Shown one piece after another: positions 18,331 through 26,422 of a stretch of DNA of 29,074 nt. Each line of letters starts with the position of its first letter. Position 1 is the stretch's first letter. The stretch spans positions 1-29,074 of the forward strand of contig JASJEI010000296.1 of NCBI GenBank assembly GCA_030064795.1, given 5' to 3'. The notes beneath the pieces were generated by a model. It did no database searches. It worked only from the letters and a program-made list of their open reading frames with translations, and was not told where the DNA came from. The position numbers and the translations under genes are program-made. The stretch is from Pleurocapsa sp. MO_226.B13. GTDB lineage: Bacteria > Cyanobacteriota > Cyanobacteriia > Cyanobacteriales > Xenococcaceae.

Positions 18331-18359
18331 TGGGTTAGAGTATTTGAATGATGAGCGCG

Positions 18360-18425
18360 GGAACAGTTATTGCAGTCTCTAGCTAAAACTAGAGCAATAG
18401 TCGAACAACTGTTCCTTTGTCCTCT
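18360..18425 (-). other. Strong RNA hairpin between ccmM and ccmN
   Basis: Outer arms GGAACAGTT (18360-18368) and AACTGTTCC (18417-18425) are perfect 9-bp complements. Inside, CTCTAG and CTAGAG pair around a CTAAAA loop, with an ATTG/CAAT step between. No T-run follows on the minus strand, so it is not a plain terminator. It may be a processing or stability element that sets ccmM:ccmN ratios. Confidence 0.55.
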
Positions 18426-18456
18426 AGAAAATGAGCGCAACCTCTAAATTGCTAAC

Positions 18457-20520
18457 TTATGGTCGTTGAATAATCGTTTCAGCTACTCTTCTTTTGTTTT
18501 TGGGGTCAATTCCCAACAGACGAACGTACTCGCCATCGTGTTCGACCAGACACACTTCCAAGGAAGCAACTACATCTAATTCATGACGACTGTCAATGGG
18601 CGCGCAGCTTTGCCACGATTTAGTTCTAAAGCGTCGTTTATCTGCGTGTTCTGTACCTATTTTGTAACCAGCAGCAAGCAAGGAACGGACTTCTTGGATT
18701 GCTTCATCACTCAAATGGCGTTGACTAAACTCATTGTAGCTAGGCGAGCGATCGCTATGATTACTCTTACTGGTGTAGTCAGCTACAAAGTATCCCTTAC
18801 CATTGCCATTTCCGTTACTGTTGCTACGACCATTGCCATTGGGATTATCTTCAGGTCTTTGAATAATCGTTTCGGCAACGCGACGTTTGGCTTGAGGGTC
18901 GATACCCAACATCCGCACGTATTCGCCCTGGTGTTCGACCAAACAATCTTCTAAAGCAGCGATTACTTCTGATTCGCGAGTGCTATCTATGGGAGAACAA
19001 CTTTGCCAAGATTTAGTTCTAAAGCGTCTTTTGCTAGCGTGTTCCGTACCAATTTTAAATCCAGCAGCCAGTAAAGAACGAATTTCTTGAATAACTTTAG
19101 CTCCTAATGAGCCACCGCCACCATTACCATTGCTGTAACTTGTACCATTGTTACTACTGCTGTAGCTAGAGCTTGAATAACCTTGAGAAGACTGTACGGG
19201 AGCTTGGCCAGGGCGATGGACGATAATTTCTGCCATTCTTCTTTTAGCATTGTTATCAACACCAATTACCCGAATGTATTCGTTAGGATATTCAGCAATC
19301 GCTTGTTCGATCGCCTTAAATATCTTGTTGCTACCGCCTTCAACTTGACTTACTGTCAGCCAAGACTTAGTTTTAAAGCGACGTTTGCTAGCCCGTTCGA
19401 TCCCGATGCTGCAACCTTGAGCAATCAGACTGTCGATCTGCGCTGTAACTTCACTACCAAAACTACTATTGCTCTGACTATAGCTAGAGCGATTTCTGCC
19501 ACCACGACCATTGTGATTGGCAACGCTTTTGATTTTCCCTTCTCCTGGAGAGTCTTCGGGGCGTTGAACGACCATTTCTACTACTCTTCTTTTCGCTCTG
19601 GGGTCTACCCCAATTAGCCTGACATACTCTCCTTGGTACTGGCGAAGTACGGATTCCAATTCAGCCATGACCTGACTTTCATTACGACTGTTAATTCGCT
19701 CGCCAGTTAACCAGGATTTAGTTTTAAAACGACGACGGTTGGCGTGTTCGGTGCTGATAATACAGCCTTGCGCCAAGAGAGATCGCACTTGGGTTCTGAT
19801 ATCTGAACTTAAACTCATATTCCCTACCGAATTTGTATAATCATTCTCATTGTTAACATCTCTAGTCAAACCTATATTTGCCCGTTCTCGGTCGCGGGCA
19901 TTGTCTAAGTGAGGATTGACACAAGCATCATCATCTGCGCAGCGATAGCCCGCCAAGAGGGCCTCATTGATTTCGACAACATGGTGAGCAAAAGAGCGAT
20001 CGCTATCTATAACATCTGGTAAGCGTTCCGCCTGTTGCTGATTGACAATCACTGCTCCTGACGGGACGTACTTTCCTGGTGGAATTTCTACATCTTGAAT
20101 TAGAGCGTGCATCATGACAATGCAACCATCTCCGACCCTGGCATTAAATACTGTAGAACGAAAGCCAATAAAACATTCGTTACCAATATAAGCTGGACCG
20201 TGAATGAGTGCCATGTGAGTAATACAGGTGTTGCTACCAATCCACACCGAATACTCTTTACCATCATCACCAACTACTCGACCCTGTTCTAAACCGTGAA
20301 TCACAACTCCATCTTGGATGTTGCTGCTTTCTCCAATATAAAAAGGTGTCCCCTCATCCGCTCTAATTGAACTACCAGGAGCAACAAAAACATTTGCTCC
20401 CACCCTAACATCTCCAATCAATCTAGAGAATGAATGTACGTAGGCACTTTTATCCACCTGCGGTGTTGCCAAATCATTTGACCACGGAGTCGGGGGAGCC
20501 GCTTTAGTGCGGACTACCAT
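18457..20520 (-). CDS. ccmM: Carboxysome scaffold CcmM: gamma-carbonic anhydrase domain plus four RbcS-like modules
   Basis: CcmM is the scaffold that condenses Rubisco and starts beta-carboxysome assembly. The protein has 687 residues. Residues ~1-210 form a gamma-carbonic anhydrase beta-helix with zinc ligands His75, His102 and His107. It also has the Cys194/Cys200 pair that forms the activating disulfide in the Thermosynechococcus homologue, so an active enzyme is likely. Four SSUL (RbcS-like) modules follow at about 236-321, 354-437, 471-556 and 602-687, joined by Ser/Gly/Asn-rich linkers; three is common elsewhere. Modules 3 and 4 each carry a Cys pair 18 residues apart (508/526 and 639/657); modules 1 and 2 lack it. 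ATG start after AGGAGGAAT. A short form probably starts at an internal ATG (see 19818). Confidence 0.98.
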   Translation of the reverse strand: MVVRTKAAPPTPWSNDLATPQVDKSAYVHSFSRLIGDVRVGANVFVAPGSSIRADEGTPFYIGESSNIQDGVVIHGLEQGRVVGDDGKEYSVWIGSNTCITHMALIHGPAYIGNECFIGFRSTVFNARVGDGCIVMMHALIQDVEIPPGKYVPSGAVIVNQQQAERLPDVIDSDRSFAHHVVEINEALLAGYRCADDDACVNPHLDNARDRERANIGLTRDVNNENDYTNSVGNMSLSSDIRTQVRSLLAQGCIISTEHANRRRFKTKSWLTGERINSRNESQVMAELESVLRQYQGEYVRLIGVDPRAKRRVVEMVVQRPEDSPGEGKIKSVANHNGRGGRNRSSYSQSNSSFGSEVTAQIDSLIAQGCSIGIERASKRRFKTKSWLTVSQVEGGSNKIFKAIEQAIAEYPNEYIRVIGVDNNAKRRMAEIIVHRPGQAPVQSSQGYSSSSYSSSNNGTSYSNGNGGGGSLGAKVIQEIRSLLAAGFKIGTEHASKRRFRTKSWQSCSPIDSTRESEVIAALEDCLVEHQGEYVRMLGIDPQAKRRVAETIIQRPEDNPNGNGRSNSNGNGNGKGYFVADYTSKSNHSDRSPSYNEFSQRHLSDEAIQEVRSLLAAGYKIGTEHADKRRFRTKSWQSCAPIDSRHELDVVASLEVCLVEHDGEYVRLLGIDPKNKRRVAETIIQRP
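19816..19828 (-). promoter_or_regulatory. Candidate internal translation start for short CcmM
   Basis: ATG at 19818-19816 encodes Met235 of CcmM, directly before SSUL module 1 ([11 protein letters not shown]). The minus-strand sequence before it, GGTAGGGAAT, is purine-rich, but the spacing is short. In Synechococcus elongatus a short CcmM lacking the carbonic anhydrase domain is made from an internal start at the equivalent place. Here it would be 453 residues with all four modules. Confidence 0.5.
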
Positions 20521-20624
20521 TGTTTTTATTCCTCCTAAACTAACTCAACCATTGCCTGCCACCGATTCGATTAGCCTCTGCTTTTTTGTATCGACAATAA
20601 CGTATGCTCTTTTTGACTTAAGCC

Positions 20625-20933
20625 CTACAACAAACGTTCTGCTTCTTTTTTACTGTAGAGGGCATTACGTTCCACGTTGACCGTATCAATTATGCCGACT
20701 ACCGTAGCATCCAAAGGCTTGGACTCTTGACCAGCCTCAATCCGAGCTGCACTGCCTCTGCTAACTAGAACCCACTCACCCTGACCTGCACCGATTAGAT
20801 CGCCCGCTACTTCATATTTGGGCAAAAGCTGCCCTTGTTCGTCTATATATTGAACCAAGAGTAACTTAATCCCTCTCATGCTAGGAACTTTGTGAGTGCT
20901 AACTACTGTGCCACGAACTTGGGCTATCTGCAT
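20625..20933 (-). CDS. ccmL: Carboxysome shell vertex protein CcmL
   Basis: CcmL belongs to the EutN/CcmL bacterial microcompartment vertex family. Five copies form a pentamer that closes each vertex of the icosahedral shell. The protein has 102 residues, the expected size. MQIAQVRGTVVSTHKVPSM and the later GAGQGEWVLVSRGSAAR segment are hallmark strands and loop of the fold. It starts 21 bp after the ccmK1-like gene and ends 104 bp before ccmM, fitting a single ccmK-L-M-N operon. The last residues (SKKEAERLL) are a polar tail. Confidence 0.97.
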   Translation of the reverse strand: MQIAQVRGTVVSTHKVPSMRGIKLLLVQYIDEQGQLLPKYEVAGDLIGAGQGEWVLVSRGSAARIEAGQESKPLDATVVGIIDTVNVERNALYSKKEAERLL

Positions 20934-20954
20934 ACCATAACTGCCTAAACTAAT

Positions 20955-21293
20955 CTATGGTCTTCTTAAAGGACGAGGATTCACACTTTCACGAAACTGT
21001 TCGACTGCTTCGGTGTAGCGAATTGGTAACACGTATTCTAAGTTCTCGTGAGGACGAGCGATGATGTGAGTAGAAAGTACTTGTCCGCCATTGACTCTAG
21101 TTACATTTTCTGTCCCCGCTGCCACCGAAGCCTGAACTTCCGAGACATCACCGCGCACGATTACCGTAACGCGCCCCGTGCCGATTTTTTCGTAGCCGAC
21201 TAAAGTGACACGGGCTGCTTTAACCATGGCATCCGCTGCTTCTACTACGGCAGGGAAGCCAAGAGTTTCGATCATTCCCACTGCAATTGACAT
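20955..21293 (-). CDS. ccmK1: Carboxysome shell hexamer protein CcmK1-like (C-terminally extended)
   Basis: Single BMC-domain shell protein forming the hexameric tiles of the carboxysome facets. At 112 residues it ends [13 protein letters not shown], about nine residues longer than its two neighbours, as in CcmK1 of Synechocystis where the same position before ccmL is occupied by ccmK1. The pore loop is K36-I-G-T-G40. Over the first 100 residues it differs from the next copy only by Asn for Ser63 and Ala for Glu96. Both genes also share the leader GGAGAAAAAAT before ATG, so they are a recent duplication or have been kept alike by gene conversion. The order and name follow the Synechocystis operon; K1/K2 identity is by length and position. 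Confidence 0.93.
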   Translation of the reverse strand: MSIAVGMIETLGFPAVVEAADAMVKAARVTLVGYEKIGTGRVTVIVRGDVSEVQASVAAGTENVTRVNGGQVLSTHIIARPHENLEYVLPIRYTEAVEQFRESVNPRPLRRP

Positions 21294-21397
21294 ATTTTTT
21301 CTCCTGAATTGTCTAATGTTGGTAGTGTTACCAGTTATTGAATCTGTTACTTATATTCTTTAAATCGAACTAACTCTAGGTTTTTGTTCAAAAATTA

Positions 21398-21709
21398 TTA
21401 ATAGGTGCGAAACTGCTCTACTTCTTCGGTATAACGAATCGGTAACACGTATTCTAGGTTTTCGTGAGGACGAGCGATGATGTGAGTAGAAAGTACTTGT
21501 CCGCCGTTGACTCTGGTTACACTTTCTGTACCCGCAGCCACCGAAGCCTGAACTTCCGAGACATCACCCCGCACGATTACCGTGACGCGCCCCGTGCCGA
21601 TTTTTTCGTAGCCTACTAAAGTGACACGGGCTGCTTTGACCATAGCATCTGCTGCTTCTACTACGGCAGGAAAGCCTAGAGTTTCGATCATTCCGACTGC
21701 GATTGACAT
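21398..21709 (-). CDS. ccmK2: Carboxysome shell hexamer protein CcmK2-like
   Basis: Single BMC-domain shell protein of 103 residues, the middle of three tandem ccmK genes. The fold signatures [19 protein letters not shown] and [12 protein letters not shown] are intact, and the pore loop is KIGTG (36-40). It ends EQFRTY without the extension seen in the copy downstream. Hexamers of CcmK2 are the main facet component of beta-carboxysomes, and the positively charged central pores are thought to pass bicarbonate and sugar phosphates. The ribosome-binding site AAGGAGAAAAAAT is strong. A 104-bp AT-rich spacer separates it from the ccmK1-like gene. Confidence 0.93.
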   Translation of the reverse strand: MSIAVGMIETLGFPAVVEAADAMVKAARVTLVGYEKIGTGRVTVIVRGDVSEVQASVAAGTESVTRVNGGQVLSTHIIARPHENLEYVLPIRYTEEVEQFRTY

Positions 21710-21810
21710 ATTTTTTCTCCTTGATAATTAGCGCGATCGCCCTAATTACCTTTAATTAATTGTTGTTTGCTGAATGAGACTAAAGTGATCGGTTGATTAG
21801 TTTATAGTTA

Positions 21811-22122
21811 CTAATAGGAGCGAAACTGCTCTACTTCTTCGGTGTAGCGAATCGGTAGCACATATTCTAAGTTTTCGTGAGGACGAGCAATGATATGGGT
21901 AGATAACACCTTCCCACCATTTACTCTATTTGCCGACTCTACTCCAGCAGCCACCGAAGCTTGAACTTCCGAGACATCACCACGGACAATTACCGTGACG
22001 CGCCCCGTACCGATTTTTTCGTAGCCGACTAAAGTGACACGGGCTGCCTTGACCATAGAATCAGCGGCCTCTACTACTGCGGGAAACCCCAAAGTTTCGA
22101 TCATTCCAACTGCGATCGGCAT
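21811..22122 (-). CDS. ccmK: Third CcmK-type shell hexamer protein, first gene of the operon
   Basis: Single BMC-domain protein of 103 residues and first gene of the ccm operon. It is of the CcmK1/K2 type rather than the divergent CcmK3/K4 type, but is the most different of the three. Against the middle copy it has Pro2, Ser22, Val61, Ala64, Asn65, Lys71 and Ser102. Most of these are surface or edge positions in CcmK structures, so they might tune mixing between subunits. The pore loop KIGTG is unchanged. Being first, it is likely the most strongly expressed. Many beta-cyanobacteria have only ccmK1 and ccmK2 here, so this looks like an extra paralogue; which copy is the true K2 orthologue cannot be settled by eye. 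Confidence 0.92.
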   Translation of the reverse strand: MPIAVGMIETLGFPAVVEAADSMVKAARVTLVGYEKIGTGRVTVIVRGDVSEVQASVAAGVESANRVNGGKVLSTHIIARPHENLEYVLPIRYTEEVEQFRSY

Positions 22123-22948
22123 TTATTTTTCCTCTTTAAACCGAATATACATAACAGAAGCAGCCAAGCTTGAACTGACAAAATTATTTGTTTTAGCGAT
22201 CTCGATCTGCTGCTCGACTCCTTTAAGTGGCTGCCAAACTAATTTTATTAGACTCATCTTAAATTGTGAGTTTTATTTTTTTTCACCAAAATTATTAAAC
22301 GTGACAGGTATAAATACCGTATCAAAATAATTTAGGCAAAAGAATTTGGCATTATCCAAATTACCACCTACGATCAAGCATAAATAACCTTGACCCCTTT
22401 GACAATATAAAAGATGATTATATTTTTAAATTTGATTGTTAATAAGAATTAATACCTGTTGGCAAAAAGCTAGTCTCTCTCGAACTATGCTACGAGGAGT
22501 TGGGAGTTATAGCTACTTTTTATAATTTGTTTATACTGATCGTTATTGGGAAAAATTACCTCTGGGTATATTGCGAAGCTAGTCTGACTTTTATCACCTG
22601 GGTATTATTACTTTTGCAGCCTAAAAGTTCGAGCGAACAATAAAGAGCGGTTCGATCAATATGCATAAAACGGCTAAAAAATATATACTTCAATCATATT
22701 TTTTAAATGTTGGCAAAAGTGGTTTTACCCAAGGCGATCGCTCGATCGGGGCTGAAAATAGAACGATAATTAGCGAGAGGAATTGAAGATAATTGGGTCA
22801 AATATAAATAGGATCTGGGTGCAAGATAGCTGGTAAAATAGGGTTTTAAGAAAATAACCAATGTTAGTTAGCACGACCATTAAAAATTCGGCTAGTTAAA
22901 AAGAAGATAACTGTACACTTTGGTGTCGTAAATTCCCAAACAGTTTTG
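22123..22948. promoter_or_regulatory. Divergent promoter region between the ccm operon and ndhF4
   Basis: About 825 bp with no supported gene; it must carry promoters for both the ccm operon (minus) and the ndhF4 operon (plus). A plus-strand TTGACA at 22399-22404 is followed after 16 bp by TATTTT, a plausible but distant promoter for ndhF4. The CTGGGTAT string occurs twice within 60 bp (near 22562 and 22610). Shared control of the two carbon-concentrating operons from this region is inference. Confidence 0.5.
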
Positions 22949-24844
22949 ATGACTGACTTTTTATTAAATTATTCTTGGCTCATACCTGTATATAGCTTGG
23001 TAGGTGCGCTGATTACTTTGCCTTGGTCTCTGGGTATCGTTCGGAAAACAGGCCCGCGCCCAGCAGCTTACATCAATATCTTGATGACAGTTGTGGCATT
23101 GATTCATGGTTCGATAATCTTTAATCTGATTTGGACAAGACCAGCCCAACAATTTGTCTTTCATTGGTTAGAGGTAGCCGATTTAGACCTGACCCTATCA
23201 ATTGAATTGTCTCCAGTGAGTTTTGGCGCGATCGAGTTGGTAACGGGTATTAGCTTGCTATCGCAAATTTATGCTTTGGGGTACATGGAAAAAGACTGGT
23301 CTTTGGCGCGTTTTTTTGCTCTGATGGGGTTTTTTGAAGCAGCCTTAGCAGGTATAGCTTTAAGCGACTCTTTATTATTAAGCTACTGCCTCTTAGAAGC
23401 TCTAACTTTGTCTACTTATCTTTTAGTTGGTTTTTGGTATGCCCAACCTCTAGTAGTAACTGCGGCCAGGGACGCTTTTCTGACCAAAAGGGTAGGAGAT
23501 ATTGCCCTACTGATGGGAATAGTTGCCCTTTCCAACTACGGGGAAGGACTGAATTTTTCTCAGTTAGAAAGTTGGGTAGAAGGACATCAACTCGATCCGA
23601 CAGTGGCTGCCCTTTTAGGTTTAGCTTTGATCGCAGGGCCAATTGGTAAGTGCGCTCAGTTTCCTCTCAATTTGTGGTTGGATGAAGCAATGGAAGGGCC
23701 AAACCCCGCAGGGATAATGCGAAATTCGATTGTGGTTTCGGCGGGGGCTTATGTCTTAATTAAACTAGAGCCAGCGACAACGCTTTCGCCAATTTCGGCA
23801 GACGCGCTGATTATTATAGGTGCAATTACTGCTATCGGCACATCATTGATAGCGATCGCCCAAATTGATATTAAACGAGCTTTATCTCACTCCACCAGTG
23901 CCTATATGGGCTTGGTGTTTATTGCAGTCGGGTTAAGACAGGTAGACATTGCTTTTTTACTCTTGTTCAGTCATGCGATCGCCAAAGCCTTACTATTTAT
24001 GAGCGCGGGGTCGGTTATTTTGGCGACTAACAACCAAAATGTTTCCGAAATGGGTGGCTTGTGGTCGAGAATGCCCGCAACTAGCTTATCTTTTTTAGTA
24101 GGTGCAGCAGGATTGATTAGTTTTGCTCCCCTAGGTATGTTTTGGACATATCAGCGTTGGTTTAGTGGCTCATGGGATGTTGACTGGTGGCTGTTACTGA
24201 TTGTCATGTTTGTCAATACTTTGTCGGCGATTAATCTGACGCGATTGTTTCGGGTGATATTTTTGGGCAAACCGCAAGTTAAAACCCGTCGCGCTCCTGA
24301 AGCACCATGGCAGATGTCAGTTCCCATGGTGTCCTTGATAATAGTTACTTTAATTACGACTTTCGCGCCGATAGAGTGGCCGTTATGGTTGAGTCCCAAT
24401 ACCCCTTTGTCTTTAGAGCAACCCGAATTAGTCAATCAATATGCAATACCTTCATTGATTGCCTCTGGTGCTTTGGGCTGTATTATTGCTTCGGCAATCA
24501 AAGTCCGCCAAGCCTGGTCGAGATCGAGTAATATCGTCGTTCGATTTGTGCAGGACTTGTTGGCATACGACTTTTATATCGATAAGATTTACCAAGTTAC
24601 CGCGATCGCTGCGGTTTCTAGTCTATCTAAGATTGCTGCTTGGTTCGATCGCTATATAGTTGACGGAGCGGTCAATCTGGTGAGTCTGTTCGCGATTTTT
24701 GGTAGTAATGCCCTCAAATACAACACTTCAGGACAGTACCAGTTTTATATTGCCACTATTGTAGTTGGCGTGGGATTGTTATTGTGGTCGATGCTCAACG
24801 GTCAATGGACTATGGTGACAAACTATTGGTCATCAATCATGTGA
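22949..24844 (+). CDS. ndhF4: NDH-1 subunit NdhF4 (CO2-uptake complex NDH-1MS')
   Basis: NdhF-type antiporter-like subunit of the specialised thylakoid NDH-1 complex that drives CO2 hydration. About 631 residues, nearly all hydrophobic, consistent with the ~16 membrane helices of the family. The proton-path segments are visible: a Glu in SYCLLEALTLSTYLLVG, a Lys in GPIGKCAQFPLNLWLDEAM, and further polar residues in HSTSAYMGLVF and FSHAIAKALLFM. I chose ATG 22949; the TTG directly before it is also in frame. The F4 rather than F3 assignment rests on the operon: ndhD and a CupB-length gene follow and there is no cupS. It is shorter than respiratory NdhF1. It starts the ndhF4-ndhD4-cupB operon, divergent from ccmK. 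Confidence 0.88.
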   Translation: MTDFLLNYSWLIPVYSLVGALITLPWSLGIVRKTGPRPAAYINILMTVVALIHGSIIFNLIWTRPAQQFVFHWLEVADLDLTLSIELSPVSFGAIELVTGISLLSQIYALGYMEKDWSLARFFALMGFFEAALAGIALSDSLLLSYCLLEALTLSTYLLVGFWYAQPLVVTAARDAFLTKRVGDIALLMGIVALSNYGEGLNFSQLESWVEGHQLDPTVAALLGLALIAGPIGKCAQFPLNLWLDEAMEGPNPAGIMRNSIVVSAGAYVLIKLEPATTLSPISADALIIIGAITAIGTSLIAIAQIDIKRALSHSTSAYMGLVFIAVGLRQVDIAFLLLFSHAIAKALLFMSAGSVILATNNQNVSEMGGLWSRMPATSLSFLVGAAGLISFAPLGMFWTYQRWFSGSWDVDWWLLLIVMFVNTLSAINLTRLFRVIFLGKPQVKTRRAPEAPWQMSVPMVSLIIVTLITTFAPIEWPLWLSPNTPLSLEQPELVNQYAIPSLIASGALGCIIASAIKVRQAWSRSSNIVVRFVQDLLAYDFYIDKIYQVTAIAAVSSLSKIAAWFDRYIVDGAVNLVSLFAIFGSNALKYNTSGQYQFYIATIVVGVGLLLWSMLNGQWTMVTNYWSSIM

Positions 24845-24922
24845 TGCTGCCCTAAAATTCTCAGTTTGAAAAACATCATATTCAAGTCGATTTTATTAGA
24901 TTTCCCGAAATAATCATTCATT

Positions 24923-26374
24923 ATGCTCAGTGCCTTAATTCTCATACCTTTGGTCAGTTCAGTCATTATCGGCTTGACACCTATAAAAGAAAAAAATATT
25001 CGCGATCTGGCCCTAGTGACGGCAGTTAGTACTTTAGCAGTCAATATTGCTCTTAGTTTACAGTTCGATTTTCAACAAGAAGGTTTTCAGTTTGCTCAAA
25101 ATCTACCCTGGATTGAATGGATCGGTCTCAACTACAGTCTTGGCATTGATGGACTGTCTTTTCCTTTGTTACTGCTGAACAGTCTTTTGACCCTAATTGC
25201 GATTGTCGCTACTAGTCCGACAATCTCAAGACCTCGATTGTATTATGCAATGTTATTGCTGTTGAGTAGCGGTGCTGCGGGGGCATTTTTAGCTCAGGAT
25301 TTATTATTGTTTTTCCTCTTTTACGAGCTAGAAATTGTCCCTTTGTACTTTCTGATTGCTATTTGGGGTGGTGCGAGAAGGGGCTATGCAGCGATGAAGT
25401 TTTTACTTTACACGGCTTTATCGGGAATTTTGGTTCTGGCATCATTCTTGGGTTTAGTCTGGTTGACAGGAGAAAGCACCTTTGACTATTCAATCTTGCG
25501 ATCGCATACCTTGTCTTTGACCAGTCAGTTATGGTTACTAGCACCACTTTTAGTCGGTATCTTTATTAAAATCCCGATCTTTCCTTTCCATACTTGGCTT
25601 CCAGATGCTCACGTCGAGGCATCTACGCCAATATCTGTCTTACTAGCTGGGGTGCTATTAAAGTTGGGAACTTATGCCCTATTGCGTTTTGGTGTGGGTT
25701 TATTTCTCGAAGGTTGGGTCTATCTTGCCCCTTGGTTGGCAATTTTGGCGGGGATTAGCGCGCTATATGGGGCTTCTTGTGCGATCGCTCAAAAAGATAT
25801 GAAGAAAGTAGTGGCATATTCTTCGATCGCACACATGGCTTATATCTTATTGGCAGCAGCAGCTACTACACGTCTCAGCATGACCGCTGCTGTCTTTCAA
25901 ATGGTCAGTCATGGGTTAATCTCGGCATTTTTATTCCTACTGGTGGGAATGGTCTACAAGAAAACTGGCTCGCGAGATGTAGAGTATTTAAGGGGTTTGC
26001 TCAATCCCGAACGAGGACTTCCCGTAACTGGCGGATTAATGATTTTGGGAGTAATGGCCAGTTCTGGATTGCCTGGAATGGTAGGTTTTATCTCGGAATT
26101 TTTGGTGTTTCGGGGGAGTTTTCCGATTTTTCCGATTCCGACGCTTTTATGTTTAGTAGGAACTGGATTAACGGCTGTTTACTTTTTATTGGTAATCAAC
26201 AAAGTCTTTTTTGGTCGTCTTACTGAAAGTCTGACTCAACTCCCTCCTGTGAAATGGAAAGAACACGCTCCCGCTTTCGTTCTGTTGCTCTTAATTGTTG
26301 CTTTTGGTCTTAAACCAGATTGGGTAACTCACTGGAGTGAAGTTCAGGCGATCGCCCTTCTAACTGGTGGTTAA
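24923..26374 (+). CDS. ndhD4: NDH-1 subunit NdhD4 (CO2-uptake complex NDH-1MS')
   Basis: Second antiporter-like membrane subunit of the NDH-1MS' complex, 483 residues with about 14 membrane helices. The key family motifs are present: the Glu in FFLFYELEIVPLYFLI, the Lys in IFIKIPIFPFHTWLPDAH, the Lys pair in AQKDMKKVVAYSSIAHM, and the His in VSHGLISAFLF. Together with NdhF4 it replaces the NdhD1/F1 pair of the respiratory complex and provides the site where CupB docks. ATG start, 78 bp after ndhF4; cupB follows after 48 bp. The D4 label is by operon context and length. Confidence 0.88.
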   Translation: MLSALILIPLVSSVIIGLTPIKEKNIRDLALVTAVSTLAVNIALSLQFDFQQEGFQFAQNLPWIEWIGLNYSLGIDGLSFPLLLLNSLLTLIAIVATSPTISRPRLYYAMLLLLSSGAAGAFLAQDLLLFFLFYELEIVPLYFLIAIWGGARRGYAAMKFLLYTALSGILVLASFLGLVWLTGESTFDYSILRSHTLSLTSQLWLLAPLLVGIFIKIPIFPFHTWLPDAHVEASTPISVLLAGVLLKLGTYALLRFGVGLFLEGWVYLAPWLAILAGISALYGASCAIAQKDMKKVVAYSSIAHMAYILLAAAATTRLSMTAAVFQMVSHGLISAFLFLLVGMVYKKTGSRDVEYLRGLLNPERGLPVTGGLMILGVMASSGLPGMVGFISEFLVFRGSFPIFPIPTLLCLVGTGLTAVYFLLVINKVFFGRLTESLTQLPPVKWKEHAPAFVLLLLIVAFGLKPDWVTHWSEVQAIALLTGG

Positions 26375-26422
26375 ATCTTAAATCTTAAATTCTCAATTAT
26401 TAATTAACTAAATTAAATAACT

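Noticed and set aside
18583..19617. Long antisense frames within ccmM (18583-18954 and 19183-19617)
   Set aside because: They mirror the repeated RbcS-like modules on the other strand; repetitiveness and codon bias explain them.
18457..20520. CRISPR-like or tandem DNA array suggested by repeated ccmM segments
   Set aside because: The repeats are ~115-130-codon protein modules in one open frame, not short repeats with spacers. No CRISPR array was seen anywhere in the window.
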